Shown: positions 33,553 through 42,026, counted from the stretch's first letter. The stretch is DNA of 64,000 nucleotides from Acidobacteriota bacterium (GCA_016871195.1 VFZN01000003.1:127902-191901); one strand, 5' to 3'. Notes: generated from the letters alone by a model not told the origin. Translations and numbers: made by a program.

Positions 33553-34726
33553 AGCCGTCATCGTCAGTGCGGTGCGGGTGCCGACGGGTAAGTTCCTCGG
33601 CACCCTCAAGGACTTCACCGCCCCGCAGCTCGGGGCGATGGTCGTGCGCGAGGCCGTCAGCCGGGCCGGAGTCGACCCGTCCCTGGTGGACGAGTGCATC
33701 ATGGGCAACGTCGTCTCGGGGGGCACCGGTCAGGCGCCCGCGCGGCAGGCCGCCCTGAACGGAGGCCTCAGCCCGCGCGTCGCGGCGCTCACCATCAACA
33801 AGGTCTGTGGGTCAGGGCTCAAAGCCGTCATGCTGGCCCATCAGGGCATCCAGACGGGCGATATCGACATCGCGGTAGCCGGCGGTATGGAATCAATGAG
33901 CAACGCACCCTACCTGCTGCCCCGCGTGCGCGAGGGCCTGCGGATGGGGAATGGCACCGTCGTCGATTCGATGATTCACGACGGCCTGTGGTGCGCCTTC
34001 GAGAACTGGCACATGGGCAACGCCGGCGAGACGGTCGCCCAGGCCTACTCGATCACGCGAGACGAACAGGACCAGTACGCGGCCGACAGTCACCGCAAGG
34101 CCGCTGCGGCCCAGGCCAGCGACGCCTTCGCCGCAGAGCTGCTGCCCGTACCGATTCCGCAGCGGAAGGGCGACCCGGTGCTGTTCGGCCACGATGAATC
34201 AGTCAGGCCTGACACCAGCGCCGAGTCGCTGCGGACCCTGAAGCCGGCGTTCCGGAAGGACGGCACGGTCACCGCCGGCAATGCCCCGCCCGTGAACGAC
34301 GGCGCGGCGGCCCTTGTGGTGATGAACGCAAGCCGCGCCGGTGCGCTGGGCCTGACACCTCTGGCCCGCATCGTGGCCCAGGCCACCAGCGGCATCGAAC
34401 CCAAGATGCTGCTCATGACACCGGTGGAAGCCACCCGGGCGGTGCTGCGAAAGGCCGGCTGGACGCTGAACGACGTCGACCTGCTCGAGCTGAATGAAGC
34501 CTTCGCAGTGCAGGCCGTCGCGGTGATGCGCGAGCTGGGTGTCGACCCTGCGCGGGTCAATGTAAATGGCGGCGCAGTGGCACTCGGTCACGCCATCGGG
34601 GCCTCGGGCGCGCGCATACTGACGACGCTCATCTACGCCCTCGGGAGGCGGGGAGGGCGACGGGGCGTGGCGACGCTGTGCCTCGGCGGCGGCAACGGCG
34701 TGGCCCTCGCCATCGAACGCCTCTAG
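33545..34726 (+). CDS. Acetyl-CoA C-acetyltransferase (thiolase)
   Basis: A 393-residue thiolase II. The nucleophilic Cys is in [14 protein letters not shown], the His motif is in [20 protein letters not shown], and the second catalytic Cys is in [25 protein letters not shown] is the usual CoA-binding block, with APPVNDG where ASGINDG is common. It condenses two acetyl-CoA or runs the thiolytic reverse in fatty acid or polyhydroxyalkanoate metabolism. ATG at 33545 overlaps dciA by 8 bases; the first in-frame Met at 33527 lies deeper in dciA and is less likely. Confidence 0.94.
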   Translation: MTEAVIVSAVRVPTGKFLGTLKDFTAPQLGAMVVREAVSRAGVDPSLVDECIMGNVVSGGTGQAPARQAALNGGLSPRVAALTINKVCGSGLKAVMLAHQGIQTGDIDIAVAGGMESMSNAPYLLPRVREGLRMGNGTVVDSMIHDGLWCAFENWHMGNAGETVAQAYSITRDEQDQYAADSHRKAAAAQASDAFAAELLPVPIPQRKGDPVLFGHDESVRPDTSAESLRTLKPAFRKDGTVTAGNAPPVNDGAAALVVMNASRAGALGLTPLARIVAQATSGIEPKMLLMTPVEATRAVLRKAGWTLNDVDLLELNEAFAVQAVAVMRELGVDPARVNVNGGAVALGHAIGASGARILTTLIYALGRRGGRRGVATLCLGGGNGVALAIERL

Positions 34727-35238
34727 CGATCAGTCTGGCGGGGCGGGCGTGTGTGCCACCACAGCAGACTCGCCACGCCCGGCCCCAGCAGGACGAGTTC
34801 CTTCACCACGGCCCGAAGATTCGACGGCCAGAAGTTCGGGTCGCGCATGTTCCGGCCGATCGAATCGAAGACATAGAGGTGGCCAAAGTAATACTCGTGC
34901 GACCACGGCCATAGCGCCACCACCCCCAGCGGCGGCCCGTCGTCTGAGCCCAGCCAGTCAAGGAGCGGATGCGTGGCCCACGCCACCGTGACGGCCACCG
35001 CCCAGCGCCACTGCCGGGTAGCCGCCCAGGCGGTCGCGCCAGCCAGCAGTGAGGCGCCGACGCTGTGCGTTTCCATGCTGTGCCGGTTCCACAGGAAATC
35101 GATGTCAGGGGCAGCGGCGGCCACCATGCACGCCAGCACGATCGGGGCTATCAGCGGCGCGGCCCTGCGCGGCCGATGTCCGAGCGCGAGCAGGCCCACC
35201 GTGATTCCACCGAGCGCATGACCGAGGGGGCTGGGCAT
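34723..35238 (-). CDS. YdjM-like membrane-bound metal-dependent hydrolase
   Basis: A 171-residue inner-membrane protein of the PF04307 (YdjM) family. [19 protein letters not shown] opens the protein, and [23 protein letters not shown] holds the Asp and His residues typical of the family. A later [14 protein letters not shown] adds another His/Asp pair. Several hydrophobic helices are present. The enzymatic role is poorly known. Its stop shares a CTAG with the convergent thiolase stop at 34723-34726. Confidence 0.83.
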   Translation of the reverse strand: MPSPLGHALGGITVGLLALGHRPRRAAPLIAPIVLACMVAAAAPDIDFLWNRHSMETHSVGASLLAGATAWAATRQWRWAVAVTVAWATHPLLDWLGSDDGPPLGVVALWPWSHEYYFGHLYVFDSIGRNMRDPNFWPSNLRAVVKELVLLGPGVASLLWWHTRPPRQTDR

Positions 35239-35381
35239 AGAGGCACTGCCACAATAGGCAATTCCTGCGATTTCCCGCAAATGCGCGGGCGCCGAAATAG
35301 CGTCGTTGTCACAGGGCGAAAGTTGGGGGATACCTGCAACTCGTTGATTCCGCATTGCTACCGTGGCAGCGCGTGACCTAT

Positions 35382-35401
35382 TTTCGCTTGACTTTCGCTT
35401 G
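35382..35401 (+). repeat. Direct repeat in the recA promoter (candidate operator)
   Basis: TTTCGCTTG occurs at 35382-35390 and again at 35393-35401, exactly 11 bases apart, about one helical turn. The first copy ends in the -35 box and the second lies in the spacer. This arrangement suits a repressor such as LexA, whose boxes are direct repeats in some phyla, but the motif is not a known LexA box. Confidence 0.5.
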
Positions 35402-35416
35402 GCGCGTTTCTAGGAT
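35388..35416 (+). promoter_or_regulatory. recA promoter
   Basis: TTGACT (35388-35393) and TAGGAT (35411-35416) are separated by 17 bases, a near-ideal sigma-70 promoter. AAAGGA lies about 12 bases before the recA ATG at 35447, giving a normal leader, in contrast to many genes here. Confidence 0.7.
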
Positions 35417-35446
35417 GGGGTCTGCTTCGAAAGGACATCTTCCGAC

Positions 35447-36475
35447 ATGGCAATCGACGAACGACAGGAACGGGTCAAGGCCCTTGACGTGGCCGTGGGC
35501 CAGATTGAAAAGCAGTTTGGCAAGGGCGCCATCATGCGCCTGGGCCAGCGCAACACCATCGCTCCTGTCGAGGCTATCTCGACCGGCGCCATCAGCATCG
35601 ACTATGCGCTGGGCATCGGCGGGCTGCCCCGCGGCCGTGTGGTCGAGGTGTTCGGGCCCGAATCGTCGGGCAAGACCACGCTGGCCCTGCAGGTAATTGC
35701 CGAGGCGCAGAAGGCCGGCGGGCTGGCGGCGTTTGTCGACGCCGAGCATGCACTCGACGCCGAATATGCACGCAAGCTGGGGGTCGACATCGACAACCTG
35801 CTGGTGTCGCAGCCCGACAACGGCGAACAGGCGCTTGAAATCGTCGAGGTGCTGATCCGCTCGGGTAGTGTCGACGTCGTGGTGGTCGACTCGGTGGCCG
35901 CGCTCGTGCCCCGGGCGGAAATCGAAGGCGAAATGGGCGAGGCGCAAATGGGCCTGCAGGCGCGCCTCATGTCGCAGGCCCTGCGAAAGCTCACCGGCGC
36001 CATCTCCAAGTCGAAGACCGTGCTTATCTTCATCAACCAGCTGCGCGAAAAGATCGGCGTCATGTTCGGCAACCCCGAAACGACGACAGGCGGCCGTGCG
36101 CTCAAGTTCTATGCCTCGGTCCGCATCGACATCCGTCGCATCGGCGCAATCAAGGATGGCGAAAATGTCATCGGCGGACGCACGCGCGTCAAGGTGGTCA
36201 AGAACAAGATGGCGCCGCCGTTCCGCGAAGCCGAATTCGACATCGTCTATGGCGAAGGCGTCTCGCGCGAAGGCGACCTGCTCGACCTCGCGGTCGAGAA
36301 GAAGATTGTCGAAAAGAGTGGTGCATGGTTCTCGTACGGCGGCGAGCGCCTCGGCCAGGGGCGCGAGAACGTCAAGGGCTTCCTGCGCGAGCACACCGAC
36401 ATTCGCGATGCGATCGACGTGAAGGTCAGGCGCGAGCTCGGCATGCTTCGCGAGGGCGACGCGGCCGGCGCATAG
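35447..36475 (+). CDS. recA: Recombinase RecA
   Basis: A 342-residue RecA. It polymerises on single-stranded DNA, carries out strand exchange and stimulates LexA self-cleavage. Walker A is [12 protein letters not shown], Walker B is [15 protein letters not shown], and the L1/L2 regions are visible in [22 protein letters not shown] and [21 protein letters not shown]. The C-terminal acidic tail is short (REGDAAGA). It has a strong promoter with direct repeats overlapping it, a hairpin terminator behind it and a tRNA gene next. Confidence 0.98.
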   Translation: MAIDERQERVKALDVAVGQIEKQFGKGAIMRLGQRNTIAPVEAISTGAISIDYALGIGGLPRGRVVEVFGPESSGKTTLALQVIAEAQKAGGLAAFVDAEHALDAEYARKLGVDIDNLLVSQPDNGEQALEIVEVLIRSGSVDVVVVDSVAALVPRAEIEGEMGEAQMGLQARLMSQALRKLTGAISKSKTVLIFINQLREKIGVMFGNPETTTGGRALKFYASVRIDIRRIGAIKDGENVIGGRTRVKVVKNKMAPPFREAEFDIVYGEGVSREGDLLDLAVEKKIVEKSGAWFSYGGERLGQGRENVKGFLREHTDIRDAIDVKVRRELGMLREGDAAGA

Positions 36476-36490
36476 CGTAGGTGCCGTTCG

Positions 36491-36517
36491 GCCCCCGGTG
36501 CCTGAGGCGCCGGGGGC
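36491..36517 (+). terminator. recA terminator hairpin
   Basis: GCCCCCGG pairs with CCGGGGGC, extended through a T-G wobble and three more base pairs around a TGA loop, giving a 12 bp stem. TCTTGGG follows, so the T-run is weak. It lies 16 bases after the recA stop. Confidence 0.7.
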
Positions 36518-36528
36518 TCTTGGGCCCG

Positions 36529-36537
36529 TGCTATACT
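36529..36537 (+). promoter_or_regulatory. Extended -10 promoter of tRNA-Phe
   Basis: TGCTATACT is an extended -10 (TG, one base, TATACT), ending 17 bases before the tRNA 5' end at 36555. The region where a -35 would lie falls in the recA terminator stem, so recognition probably depends on the extended -10. Confidence 0.55.
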
Positions 36538-36554
36538 CCGGGGTCTCACCGAGC

Positions 36555-36630
36555 GGCCAGGTAGCTCAGTTGGTAGAGCACGTGACTGAAAATCACGGTG
36601 TCGGGGGTTCGATTCCCTCCCTGGCCACCA
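36555..36630 (+). tRNA. tRNA-Phe (GAA)
   Basis: A full cloverleaf of 76 bases. The acceptor arms GGCCAGG (36555-36561) and CCTGGCC (36620-36626) pair perfectly. The D arm has AGCTCAGTTGG, the anticodon loop CTGAAAA has GAA at 36588-36590, and the T arm has GTTCGAT. Discriminator A and an encoded CCA end at 36630. Its 3' end borders a region with phage and IS remnants, fitting the use of tRNA genes as integration sites. Confidence 0.97.
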
Positions 36631-36957
36631 CGCTAAATTATTGTAATCAAGTAATTTACAGGCAGTTTACGGGGTCGCCAACATCAAGGGGTCTTTCAGG
36701 GGTCACACTGGGGTCACAAACCCTCCCCCAGCCCACGCCTCGACGGAGCAGCCTGTAGCCTGAGAGGCTCGTCAAACACCACACAAATCCTCGCCCGGCG
36801 GCCGCGTCACCGACCCGGCCAGAGGCTCCGCCGTAGGTTCGGAGCCCCGTGGAAGGGGTCGCATCAGTGACGCGCACGCGCCGCCGGGATCATCGGGTGC
36901 CGGCAGATGGGAGCATGACCACCGCCGGCCGGCCTGGCGTGACAAGCCGCGCGGACG
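36631..36957. other. Non-coding junction beside tRNA-Phe with GGGGTC repeats
   Basis: No convincing gene is present. The first 40 bases are unusually AT-rich for this genome. GGGGTC then occurs at 36671, 36688, 36699 and 36710 (spacing 17, 11 and 11 bases), with the last two copies inside GGGGTCACA. The setting suggests the edge of an integrated element, possibly recombinase-arm sites, but no integrase gene is visible and no second copy of the tRNA 3' end was found in the window. Confidence 0.45.
36671..36715 (+). repeat. Four GGGGTC direct repeats
   Basis: Copies at 36671-36676, 36688-36693, 36699-36704 and 36710-36715. The last three are spaced exactly 11 bases apart, so they lie on one face of the DNA helix, as protein-binding repeats often do. 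Confidence 0.5.
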
Positions 36958-37329
36958 TTACGTCCGAACGCCGGTCAGCACCTGGCACGCCTTGCTCTGG
37001 AGCAGCGCAAAGTCATACCGCACGCGCGTAATGACCTGCACCTGATCCGTCGACCCGTAGGAATATGGGTCGAACAGCACGCCGACGTCGGCTCGGCGGC
37101 CGATGACCACCTGGTCCGCATCCACGGCCACGATGTACGAGCAATCCGTGCTCGAGCCCGGGGTTTCCGTGATGCTGATCTGCGAGCTCGTCAGCACGGG
37201 CACGCCGAACAGCGACCGCACCGCGGCCGCCGTGCCCACCATAAATGCAGCGAGCTGGGGTGACCGTGACGAATCGATTTCTCCCGAGCCGCTGCGACGC
37301 TGATGGGTGAGCTGATCTGCGCTGGCCAA
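36958..37329 (-). pseudogene. Phage HK97-type major capsid protein, C-terminal remnant
   Basis: The frame encodes about 123 residues with the usual end of an HK97-fold capsid: [13 protein letters not shown], then DCSYIVAVDADQVVIGRRADVGVLFDPYSYG, then RVRYDFALLQSKACQVLTGV. This matches the capsid P-domain/A-domain tail, where the subunit closes with an R-x-D-x-A-V-like strand. A stop codon lies near 37375 and no capsid N-terminus follows upstream, so the gene is truncated. No other phage gene is visible. It marks a decayed prophage beside tRNA-Phe. Confidence 0.62.
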
Positions 37330-37337
37330 GTCGGCTC

Positions 37338-37363
37338 TGGGTCTGAGAACTGGGTCTGAGAAC
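37338..37363 (+). repeat. Tandem 13-bp duplication
   Basis: TGGGTCTGAGAAC occurs twice in a row (37338-37350 and 37351-37363), just upstream of the capsid fragment on its strand. It probably arose by slippage or as a scar of a mobile element. Confidence 0.7.
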
Positions 37364-37463
37364 AGGCCTTCCGTTCACCGGGAGGCCGCTAATACGGCCT
37401 ATCGTCCGAACGATGGGATGATTTCTTGAGTCGTTCATGGTTACTACACCTTTCGGAGAGACA

Positions 37464-37487
37464 TGCGCTTGATCCGATCGCGTGGAC
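37464..37487 (+). repeat. Left terminal inverted repeat of the IS3 element
   Basis: Starts TGCGCTTGATCCGATC and continues into GTGGAC. It pairs with 38694-38717 at 21 of 24 positions. Confidence 0.75.
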
Positions 37488-37508
37488 ATGTTCCGAAAGG
37501 TGGATACG

Positions 37509-37826
37509 ATGTCCCGAATGGCAGATCGATCAAGTGGCCGGCGTCCGCGTCGGCAATTCTCTGAGGAGTTCAAGGACGGCGCCGTCCGGCTGGTCCTGGA
37601 CCAAGGCAAGACGGTGGGTGCCGTGGCGCGTGAGCTCGACCTGACGGCCTCCGCGCTGGCGTTGTGGGTCCGACAGGCACAGGCCGAGCGGACCAAGGGC
37701 ACGAGCGGGCTGATGCGGGAGGAGCGCGAGGAGTTGGCGCGCTTGCGCAAGGAGAATCGCGAGTTGCGCATGGAGCGCGACATCCTAAAAAAAGCCTCCG
37801 CCCTCTTCGCCAAATACCCGCAGTGA
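37509..37826 (+). CDS. IS3-family transposase OrfA
   Basis: A 105-residue DNA-binding subunit. It has the helix-turn-helix region RQFSEEFKDGAVRLVLDQGKTVGAVARELDLTASALALWV, followed by a leucine-zipper-like coil (LARLRKENRELRMERDILKKA). ATG at 37509 is chosen because AAAGGTGG precedes it at a good distance; longer in-frame starts reach into the inverted repeat. Its stop overlaps the GTG of OrfB, and the A7G slippery site lies near its end. Confidence 0.85.
   Translation: MSRMADRSSGRRPRRQFSEEFKDGAVRLVLDQGKTVGAVARELDLTASALALWVRQAQAERTKGTSGLMREEREELARLRKENRELRMERDILKKASALFAKYPQ
37787..37794 (+). other. Probable -1 programmed frameshift site (A7G)
   Basis: Seven A followed by G within the overlap of OrfA and OrfB. 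Slipping back one base joins the OrfA coil to the OrfB frame (KKSLRPLRQIP), giving the OrfAB fusion that is the active transposase in IS3 elements. Confidence 0.6.
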
Positions 37827-38773
37827 TCTTCGCCACAATCGACGCGGAGAGGGCCCACTATCCCGTGCACACGCTCTGTCGGACGCTGGGCGTGTCGCCC
37901 AGCGGGTTTTATGCGTCGCGGACCCGGCCAGAGTCCCGGCGTGCGCACGAAGACCGTCGGCTCAACGTGCTGCGGCACGCCTCGTGTACGGGCGGGCGCG
38001 AGTATTACGGCAGTCCCCGCATTCACGATGACTTCATCGAGTGGGGCGAGCGTGTGAGTCGGAAGCGGATCATTCGACTCAAACAGGAAGAAGGTCTCAT
38101 CGCCCGGGTGGTCAAGCGGTACAAGGTCACCACCGACAGCGATCACGACCAACCGATCGCCGATAACGTCCTGCGGCAGGACTTCACCGCCCAGGCCCCC
38201 AATCAGCGCTGGGTCGGCGACACGACCGAGCTGCGCATCGGCGACCAGGGCAAAGCGTACCTGGCGGCGATCATCGATTTGTATTCACGGTTTGTCGTCG
38301 GCTGGGCGATCAGCGCGGTCAACGATCGTCATCTCACCATCAACGCACTCGAGATGGCGCTGAAGCGGCGGTGCCCGGACGCCGGCTTACTCCACCACTC
38401 CGACCGCGGTTCGACGTACGCCAGCGAGGACTATCGCGAGGTCTTGGCGACGCACGGCATCACCTGCAGCATGAGCCGCCGAGGCAATTGCTATGACAAC
38501 GCCGTCATGGACGCGTTCTTCTCGATGGTCAAGAGCGAACTCGGCGAGTGGTTCGACAGCTACGGCGATGCCAAGGCCGAGTTGTTTGACTACCTCGAAG
38601 TGTTCTGTAACCAACGGCGTCGGCATTCCTCCGCAGGGCGGATGAGTCCGGCGGCGTACGAACGAAAGATGACTTACGCAGCGAAACTAAACCGTCCACC
38701 AGATCGGATCAACCGCAGGATGTGGCTACATGTGGCTATGATTGAGCCATGGAAACCAGCGTGCGGGACTTGA
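37823..38773 (+). CDS. IS3-family transposase OrfB (catalytic domain, likely impaired)
   Basis: A 316-residue integrase-fold transposase. The N-terminal HTH_21 domain (VHTLCRTLGVSPSGFYA) is followed by the rve core with the first Asp in RWVGDTTEL and the second in LLHHSDRGSTYAS. Where IS3 proteins read D-N-A-x-x-E-x-F-F, this one reads DNAVMDAFF, so the catalytic Glu is Asp (codon at 38510). The frame runs 56 bases past the inverted repeat before a stop. GTG at 37823 overlaps the OrfA stop; use as a fusion by frameshift is also expected. Confidence 0.8.
   Translation: MIFATIDAERAHYPVHTLCRTLGVSPSGFYASRTRPESRRAHEDRRLNVLRHASCTGGREYYGSPRIHDDFIEWGERVSRKRIIRLKQEEGLIARVVKRYKVTTDSDHDQPIADNVLRQDFTAQAPNQRWVGDTTELRIGDQGKAYLAAIIDLYSRFVVGWAISAVNDRHLTINALEMALKRRCPDAGLLHHSDRGSTYASEDYREVLATHGITCSMSRRGNCYDNAVMDAFFSMVKSELGEWFDSYGDAKAELFDYLEVFCNQRRRHSSAGRMSPAAYERKMTYAAKLNRPPDRINRRMWLHVAMIEPWKPACGT
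38694..38717 (-). repeat. Right terminal inverted repeat of the IS3 element
   Basis: Read on the minus strand it starts TGCGGTTGATCCGATC and matches the left end at 21 of 24 positions. The OrfB frame passes through it without a stop. Confidence 0.75.
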
Positions 38774-38781
38774 AAGGCAGG

Positions 38782-39288
38782 ATGACGTCAGACTCAGGCA
38801 TCAATCGTCGGACACTCTTGCGAGGTATCGGTGTGGGTTTCGTCGGATGGGGAGGACGTGACGTTGTGATGACGGGTACGGCGCCAACACTTGTTGAAGC
38901 GTTCTACGAGCGGATCTGGAATCAGGGCGACCTCAACGCCGCCGGCGAATTGCTCGCGGTCGACTTCAAGTTCCGAGGCTCTCTGGGCGCCGAGCTCCGG
39001 GGTATCCCTTCCTTCCTCGAGTACGTCCGCTCGGTGCGCGAGCCCCTCGCCGGATATCGCTGCGACATTCTGGAGTCTGTCGCCGAGGGTGACCGGGCCT
39101 TCGCGAAGATGCAGTTTGGTGGTCGGCATGTCGGCGTGTTCCGCGGATACCAGCCCACCGGCAAGTCGGTGCAGTGGCTCGGTGCTGCGCTGTTTCGGTT
39201 CGAGGCGGGTCGGATCGCTGACTTGTGGGTGCTCGGTGACCTGGCGAGCCTCGAGGCCATGCTGAAGGCCAACGCGCCGGTCCGCTAG
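38782..39288 (+). CDS. SnoaL-like (ester cyclase/NTF2-fold) protein with Tat-like leader
   Basis: A 168-residue protein from ATG at 38782 with AAAGG just upstream; ATG at 38749 is an alternative. The N-terminus INRRTLLRGIGVGF resembles a Tat signal. The body is an NTF2-like cone fold of the SnoaL type: LVEAFYERIWNQGDLNAAGELLAVDFKFRG, then FLEYVRSVREPLAGYRCDI and FRFEAGRIADLWVLGDL. SnoaL-like proteins include polyketide cyclases and many uncharacterised small-molecule enzymes. It lies immediately after the IS element and may be cargo or a resident gene. Confidence 0.68.
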   Translation: MTSDSGINRRTLLRGIGVGFVGWGGRDVVMTGTAPTLVEAFYERIWNQGDLNAAGELLAVDFKFRGSLGAELRGIPSFLEYVRSVREPLAGYRCDILESVAEGDRAFAKMQFGGRHVGVFRGYQPTGKSVQWLGAALFRFEAGRIADLWVLGDLASLEAMLKANAPVR

Positions 39289-39597
39289 CGGCGGTGAGGT
39301 TGGCCCCGGGACCCGTGCATCGCGCCTGGCCTTCGCGTGGCTCGAGCGTTGGTCTTCGGTGCCTGCGGATTCAGCGTCGTGGTCACTGGCGCATCCTGCA
39401 CCGTTGCTGCCAGCGACGGGGGGCGGGGCAGAGATTGCGGGGAGACGCGCGTTCGAGCAGGCTCTGCGCAAACCACTGGTCGAGCGTCTGCCACTATCGG
39501 CTGGAAGACCGGTGCCGCCAGCACTCCGTCGGCCTGTGCCCGTGCATGGGCACGCCTCTCATCAGGAATCGCGAGCAGGCTGGGCGCGGCGAACGGG
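39289..39597. other. Region without an intact gene
   Basis: No intact ORF with recognisable function. One minus-strand frame here (with ARAASPDPFAAPSLLAIPD) reads like the continuation of the photolyase remnant at 39598-39864 after a frameshift. Confidence 0.4.
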
Positions 39598-39864
39598 TCA
39601 GGGGACGCGGCACGAGCATTCCACCTGGCGCCGATAGGTCGAGAAGACGTCCGGCAAGTCATCGAGGGAAAACGGCAGGTCGTCCGGGGCGATGAGCGTG
39701 GTCTCATCGTGCACAACCAGCGAGACATCCGCTCCTTCGAGTGCACGCGCGAACGGAGGTACCGGGGACGCACGCGGCTCCACGCGACCAGCGGCGACAA
39801 TGACTGCAGCGCCGCCGCGCCACGCAATCACCTCGTCCCCGACATCGCGTGCCACCACGCACAT
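39598..39864 (-). pseudogene. Photolyase/cryptochrome-DASH fragment
   Basis: A frame of 88 residues contains VHDETTLIAPDDLPFSLDDLPDVFSTYRRQVE, which matches the segment of DASH cryptochromes and related photolyases where TL-x-x-x-DDLPF is followed by L-P-x-V-F-T-x-F-R-x-x-VE. Both ends are lost: the upstream part does not read as an N-terminal photolyase domain, and the frame breaks after the VE. It is a decayed remnant, possibly left by the same rearrangements as the phage and IS pieces. Confidence 0.45.
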
Positions 39865-39921
39865 GGTCCGCGCCCGCGCGCCGCTGTCAGAATTCAGGCG
39901 CCAGAGAGACGTTCCCTTCCC

Positions 39922-41940
39922 CTAGCGCTCGGAGGCCGCCAGCTTCCGACGCTCGTCCAGCAGGTAGCCCCGCAACTGCGCGACGGCGGGCTTGTCGAGT
40001 TCGGCAAAGCGCGGCATGCCACGCTCGACCATCGACCCATCCAGAATCCGCTCGAGTCCGTTGAGCACCGCGGGCGTCGACCGTCGCAGGTCAGGCAGCA
40101 CGGTGGCCCCCCCATGGCAGCGCGCACAGTAGGTGCTGTAGATCTTCCCGCCTGCGGCAATGTCGGCCGCCGACGCGGCGTTCGGCAACGCGGTGACGCG
40201 CCGCGGCAGTTTCGGCAGCGGCGGGGTCGCATTGCCACCGATGGCGTAGGTCAGCAGCCGTCCCACACTGCGGAACTTCTTCGGAAACGCACCGCCCCAG
40301 CCCGCCATCACCGACACATACTGCTGACCATCGATTTCGTACGTGATGGGCGGGGCCACGATCCCGGTGCCCACATAGGCCGACCACAGCTTCTCGCCCG
40401 TGGTCGCGTTGTAGGCGATGAAGTCACCCGCCGCCGTTCCCTGGAATACGAGGTTGCCGGCCGTGGCCAGCGTGCCGCCGTTCCAGTAGTTGCCGTACTC
40501 GGCGGTCCAGCGCGGCTTGCGCGCCACCGGGTCCCACGCCAGCAGACGCCCCTTCGAGGGAATGTCATAGCCCTCAACGGCACGACCGGCCGCAGCCAGC
40601 GCCAGGTTGTATTCGCCCGGCCTGAACGAAAAGCTCTTGGGCTGCTCGTAGTAGCGCCCGTTGTCCTGCGCCGGAATGTAGACCAGGCCGGTCGTGGGGC
40701 TGTAGGACATCGCCTGCCAGTTGTGACCTCCCAGCGGTCCGGGCCTGATGTAGGTGCCCTTGTCCTTGTACGCGGCACCGGGCACTTCCACGGGGCGCCC
40801 CGTCTTCAGATCGACGTGCGTCGCCCAGTTCACCTCGACATACGGGTCTGCCGCCAGCAGCTCGCCAGTCTCCCGGTCGAGCACATAGAAGAACCCGTTC
40901 TTCGGGGCCTGCATGATCACCTTGCGGGTGCGCCCCTGCCAGGCCAGATCGGCCAGCATCATCGGCTGCACCGAGGTGTAGTCCCACGTGTCGGCCGGCG
41001 TGGTCTGGTAGTGCCACACCAGGTCCCCGTTGTCGGGATTAATCGCGAGAATCGAACACAGATACAGGTTGTCGCCGCCGCCCGGGCTGCGGACATGGCG
41101 GTTCCAGGGCGACCCGTTGCCGGTGCCGACATACAGCAGGTTGAGTTCGGGGTCGTAGACGATCGAGTCCCAGACCGTGCCGCCGCCGCCCACCTTCCAC
41201 CAGGTGTCGCCGGTCCAGGTGGGCAGGGCCTTGTCGAGCGCCCTGTTCTCCTGCGGCTTCGAGGGGTCGCCGGGCACGGTATAGAAGCGCCAGGCCAGCT
41301 GTCCGGTCTCCGCGTCATAGGCCGAGACATATCCGCGGGCGCCGTATTCGGCACCGCCGTTGCCGATGATGACTTTGCCGCGCGCGATGCGCGGGGCACC
41401 GGTAATCGTCAGGGGCTGCGTCTGATCGACGGTCACCGCCGACCAGGCCGGTCTGCCGGTCTTCGCATCGAGCGCCACAAGTCGCCCGTCGAGCACGCCC
41501 ACGTAGACTTTGTCCTTGTAGAACGCCGCCCCGCGGTTGACGACGTCGCAGCAGGCGAGGTTGTCGTACTTGCGGTGCACCTCGGGGTCGTACTTCCAGA
41601 GTTGCTGGCCCGTGCGGGCATCGACGGCATAGGTCACGCTCCACGAGCCAGTCGTGTACATCACACCGTCGACGACGAGCGGCGTGGCCTCGAGGCCGCG
41701 GTCCGTGGCCGTGTCCATCTGCCAGGCGAGACCGAGCTGTGCCACATTCCGATCGGAAATCTGATCGAGCGGGCTGAACCGCTGCTCGTAATAGTCCCGA
41801 CCATACGACAGCCAGTCACCCGCGCGCGCCTCCGGGGCGCGCAACGCGGCGTCATCGATCGGTCCCGGTCTCTGCTGGGCCGCACCCAGCACCATCCACG
41901 ATGCCACCAGAATCAGACCAGCGACGGGCACTCGGAACAT
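39922..41940 (-). CDS. PQQ-dependent alcohol dehydrogenase with C-terminal cytochrome c domain
   Basis: A 672-residue periplasmic quinohaemoprotein. After a signal peptide (ends GAAQQ), an eight-bladed propeller has the vicinal Cys130-Cys131 disulfide ([11 protein letters not shown]) and the catalytic region [10 protein letters not shown]. The second residue after the catalytic Asp is Thr, so a lanthanide-type Asp is absent and calcium use is likely. The C-terminal domain has YCARCHGG (about residues 605-610), a CxxCH haem site. It oxidises alcohols and passes electrons to cytochrome c. A promoter with TATACT and AGGAG precedes it, divergent from the next gene. Confidence 0.92.
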   Translation of the reverse strand: MFRVPVAGLILVASWMVLGAAQQRPGPIDDAALRAPEARAGDWLSYGRDYYEQRFSPLDQISDRNVAQLGLAWQMDTATDRGLEATPLVVDGVMYTTGSWSVTYAVDARTGQQLWKYDPEVHRKYDNLACCDVVNRGAAFYKDKVYVGVLDGRLVALDAKTGRPAWSAVTVDQTQPLTITGAPRIARGKVIIGNGGAEYGARGYVSAYDAETGQLAWRFYTVPGDPSKPQENRALDKALPTWTGDTWWKVGGGGTVWDSIVYDPELNLLYVGTGNGSPWNRHVRSPGGGDNLYLCSILAINPDNGDLVWHYQTTPADTWDYTSVQPMMLADLAWQGRTRKVIMQAPKNGFFYVLDRETGELLAADPYVEVNWATHVDLKTGRPVEVPGAAYKDKGTYIRPGPLGGHNWQAMSYSPTTGLVYIPAQDNGRYYEQPKSFSFRPGEYNLALAAAGRAVEGYDIPSKGRLLAWDPVARKPRWTAEYGNYWNGGTLATAGNLVFQGTAAGDFIAYNATTGEKLWSAYVGTGIVAPPITYEIDGQQYVSVMAGWGGAFPKKFRSVGRLLTYAIGGNATPPLPKLPRRVTALPNAASAADIAAGGKIYSTYCARCHGGATVLPDLRRSTPAVLNGLERILDGSMVERGMPRFAELDKPAVAQLRGYLLDERRKLAASER

Positions 41941-41965
41941 ATGCGCTCCTTTTCAGACCGACTGC

Positions 41966-41971
41966 AGTATA
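41966..41971 (-). promoter_or_regulatory. -10 element (TATACT) of the quinohaemoprotein gene
   Basis: TATACT on the minus strand, 25 bases before the ATG at 41940, with AGGAG placed 5 to 6 bases before the start. A conventional leader. Confidence 0.55.
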
Positions 41972-42026
41972 GCCCCGGTGACCGGGGCACCGATATCGGC
42001 ACATTGCGCCGCAGCAGCGCCGGCAC

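Larger units (their letters stand above)
37464..38717 (+). mobile_element. IS3-family insertion sequence, probably degenerate
   Basis: A 1254 bp element with two overlapping ORFs typical of the IS3 family (OrfA and a DDE-transposase OrfB) and inverted ends beginning TGCGSTTGATCCGATC that match at 21 of the first 24 bases. A run of seven A (37787-37793) followed by G is the probable -1 frameshift site for OrfAB. Signs of decay: no matching target duplication at the ends, the OrfB frame runs past the right end without a stop, and the third catalytic residue appears changed. Confidence 0.82.

Noticed and set aside
37013-38152. Minus-strand frame of 379 codons across the IS element
   Set aside because: It joins the capsid fragment region to antisense OrfB sequence in a different frame from the capsid homology; no coherent protein.
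36631-39921. Duplicate of the tRNA-Phe 3' end as an attR site
   Set aside because: No second copy of the tRNA 3' sequence was found in the scar region; an attachment-site pair cannot be claimed from this window.
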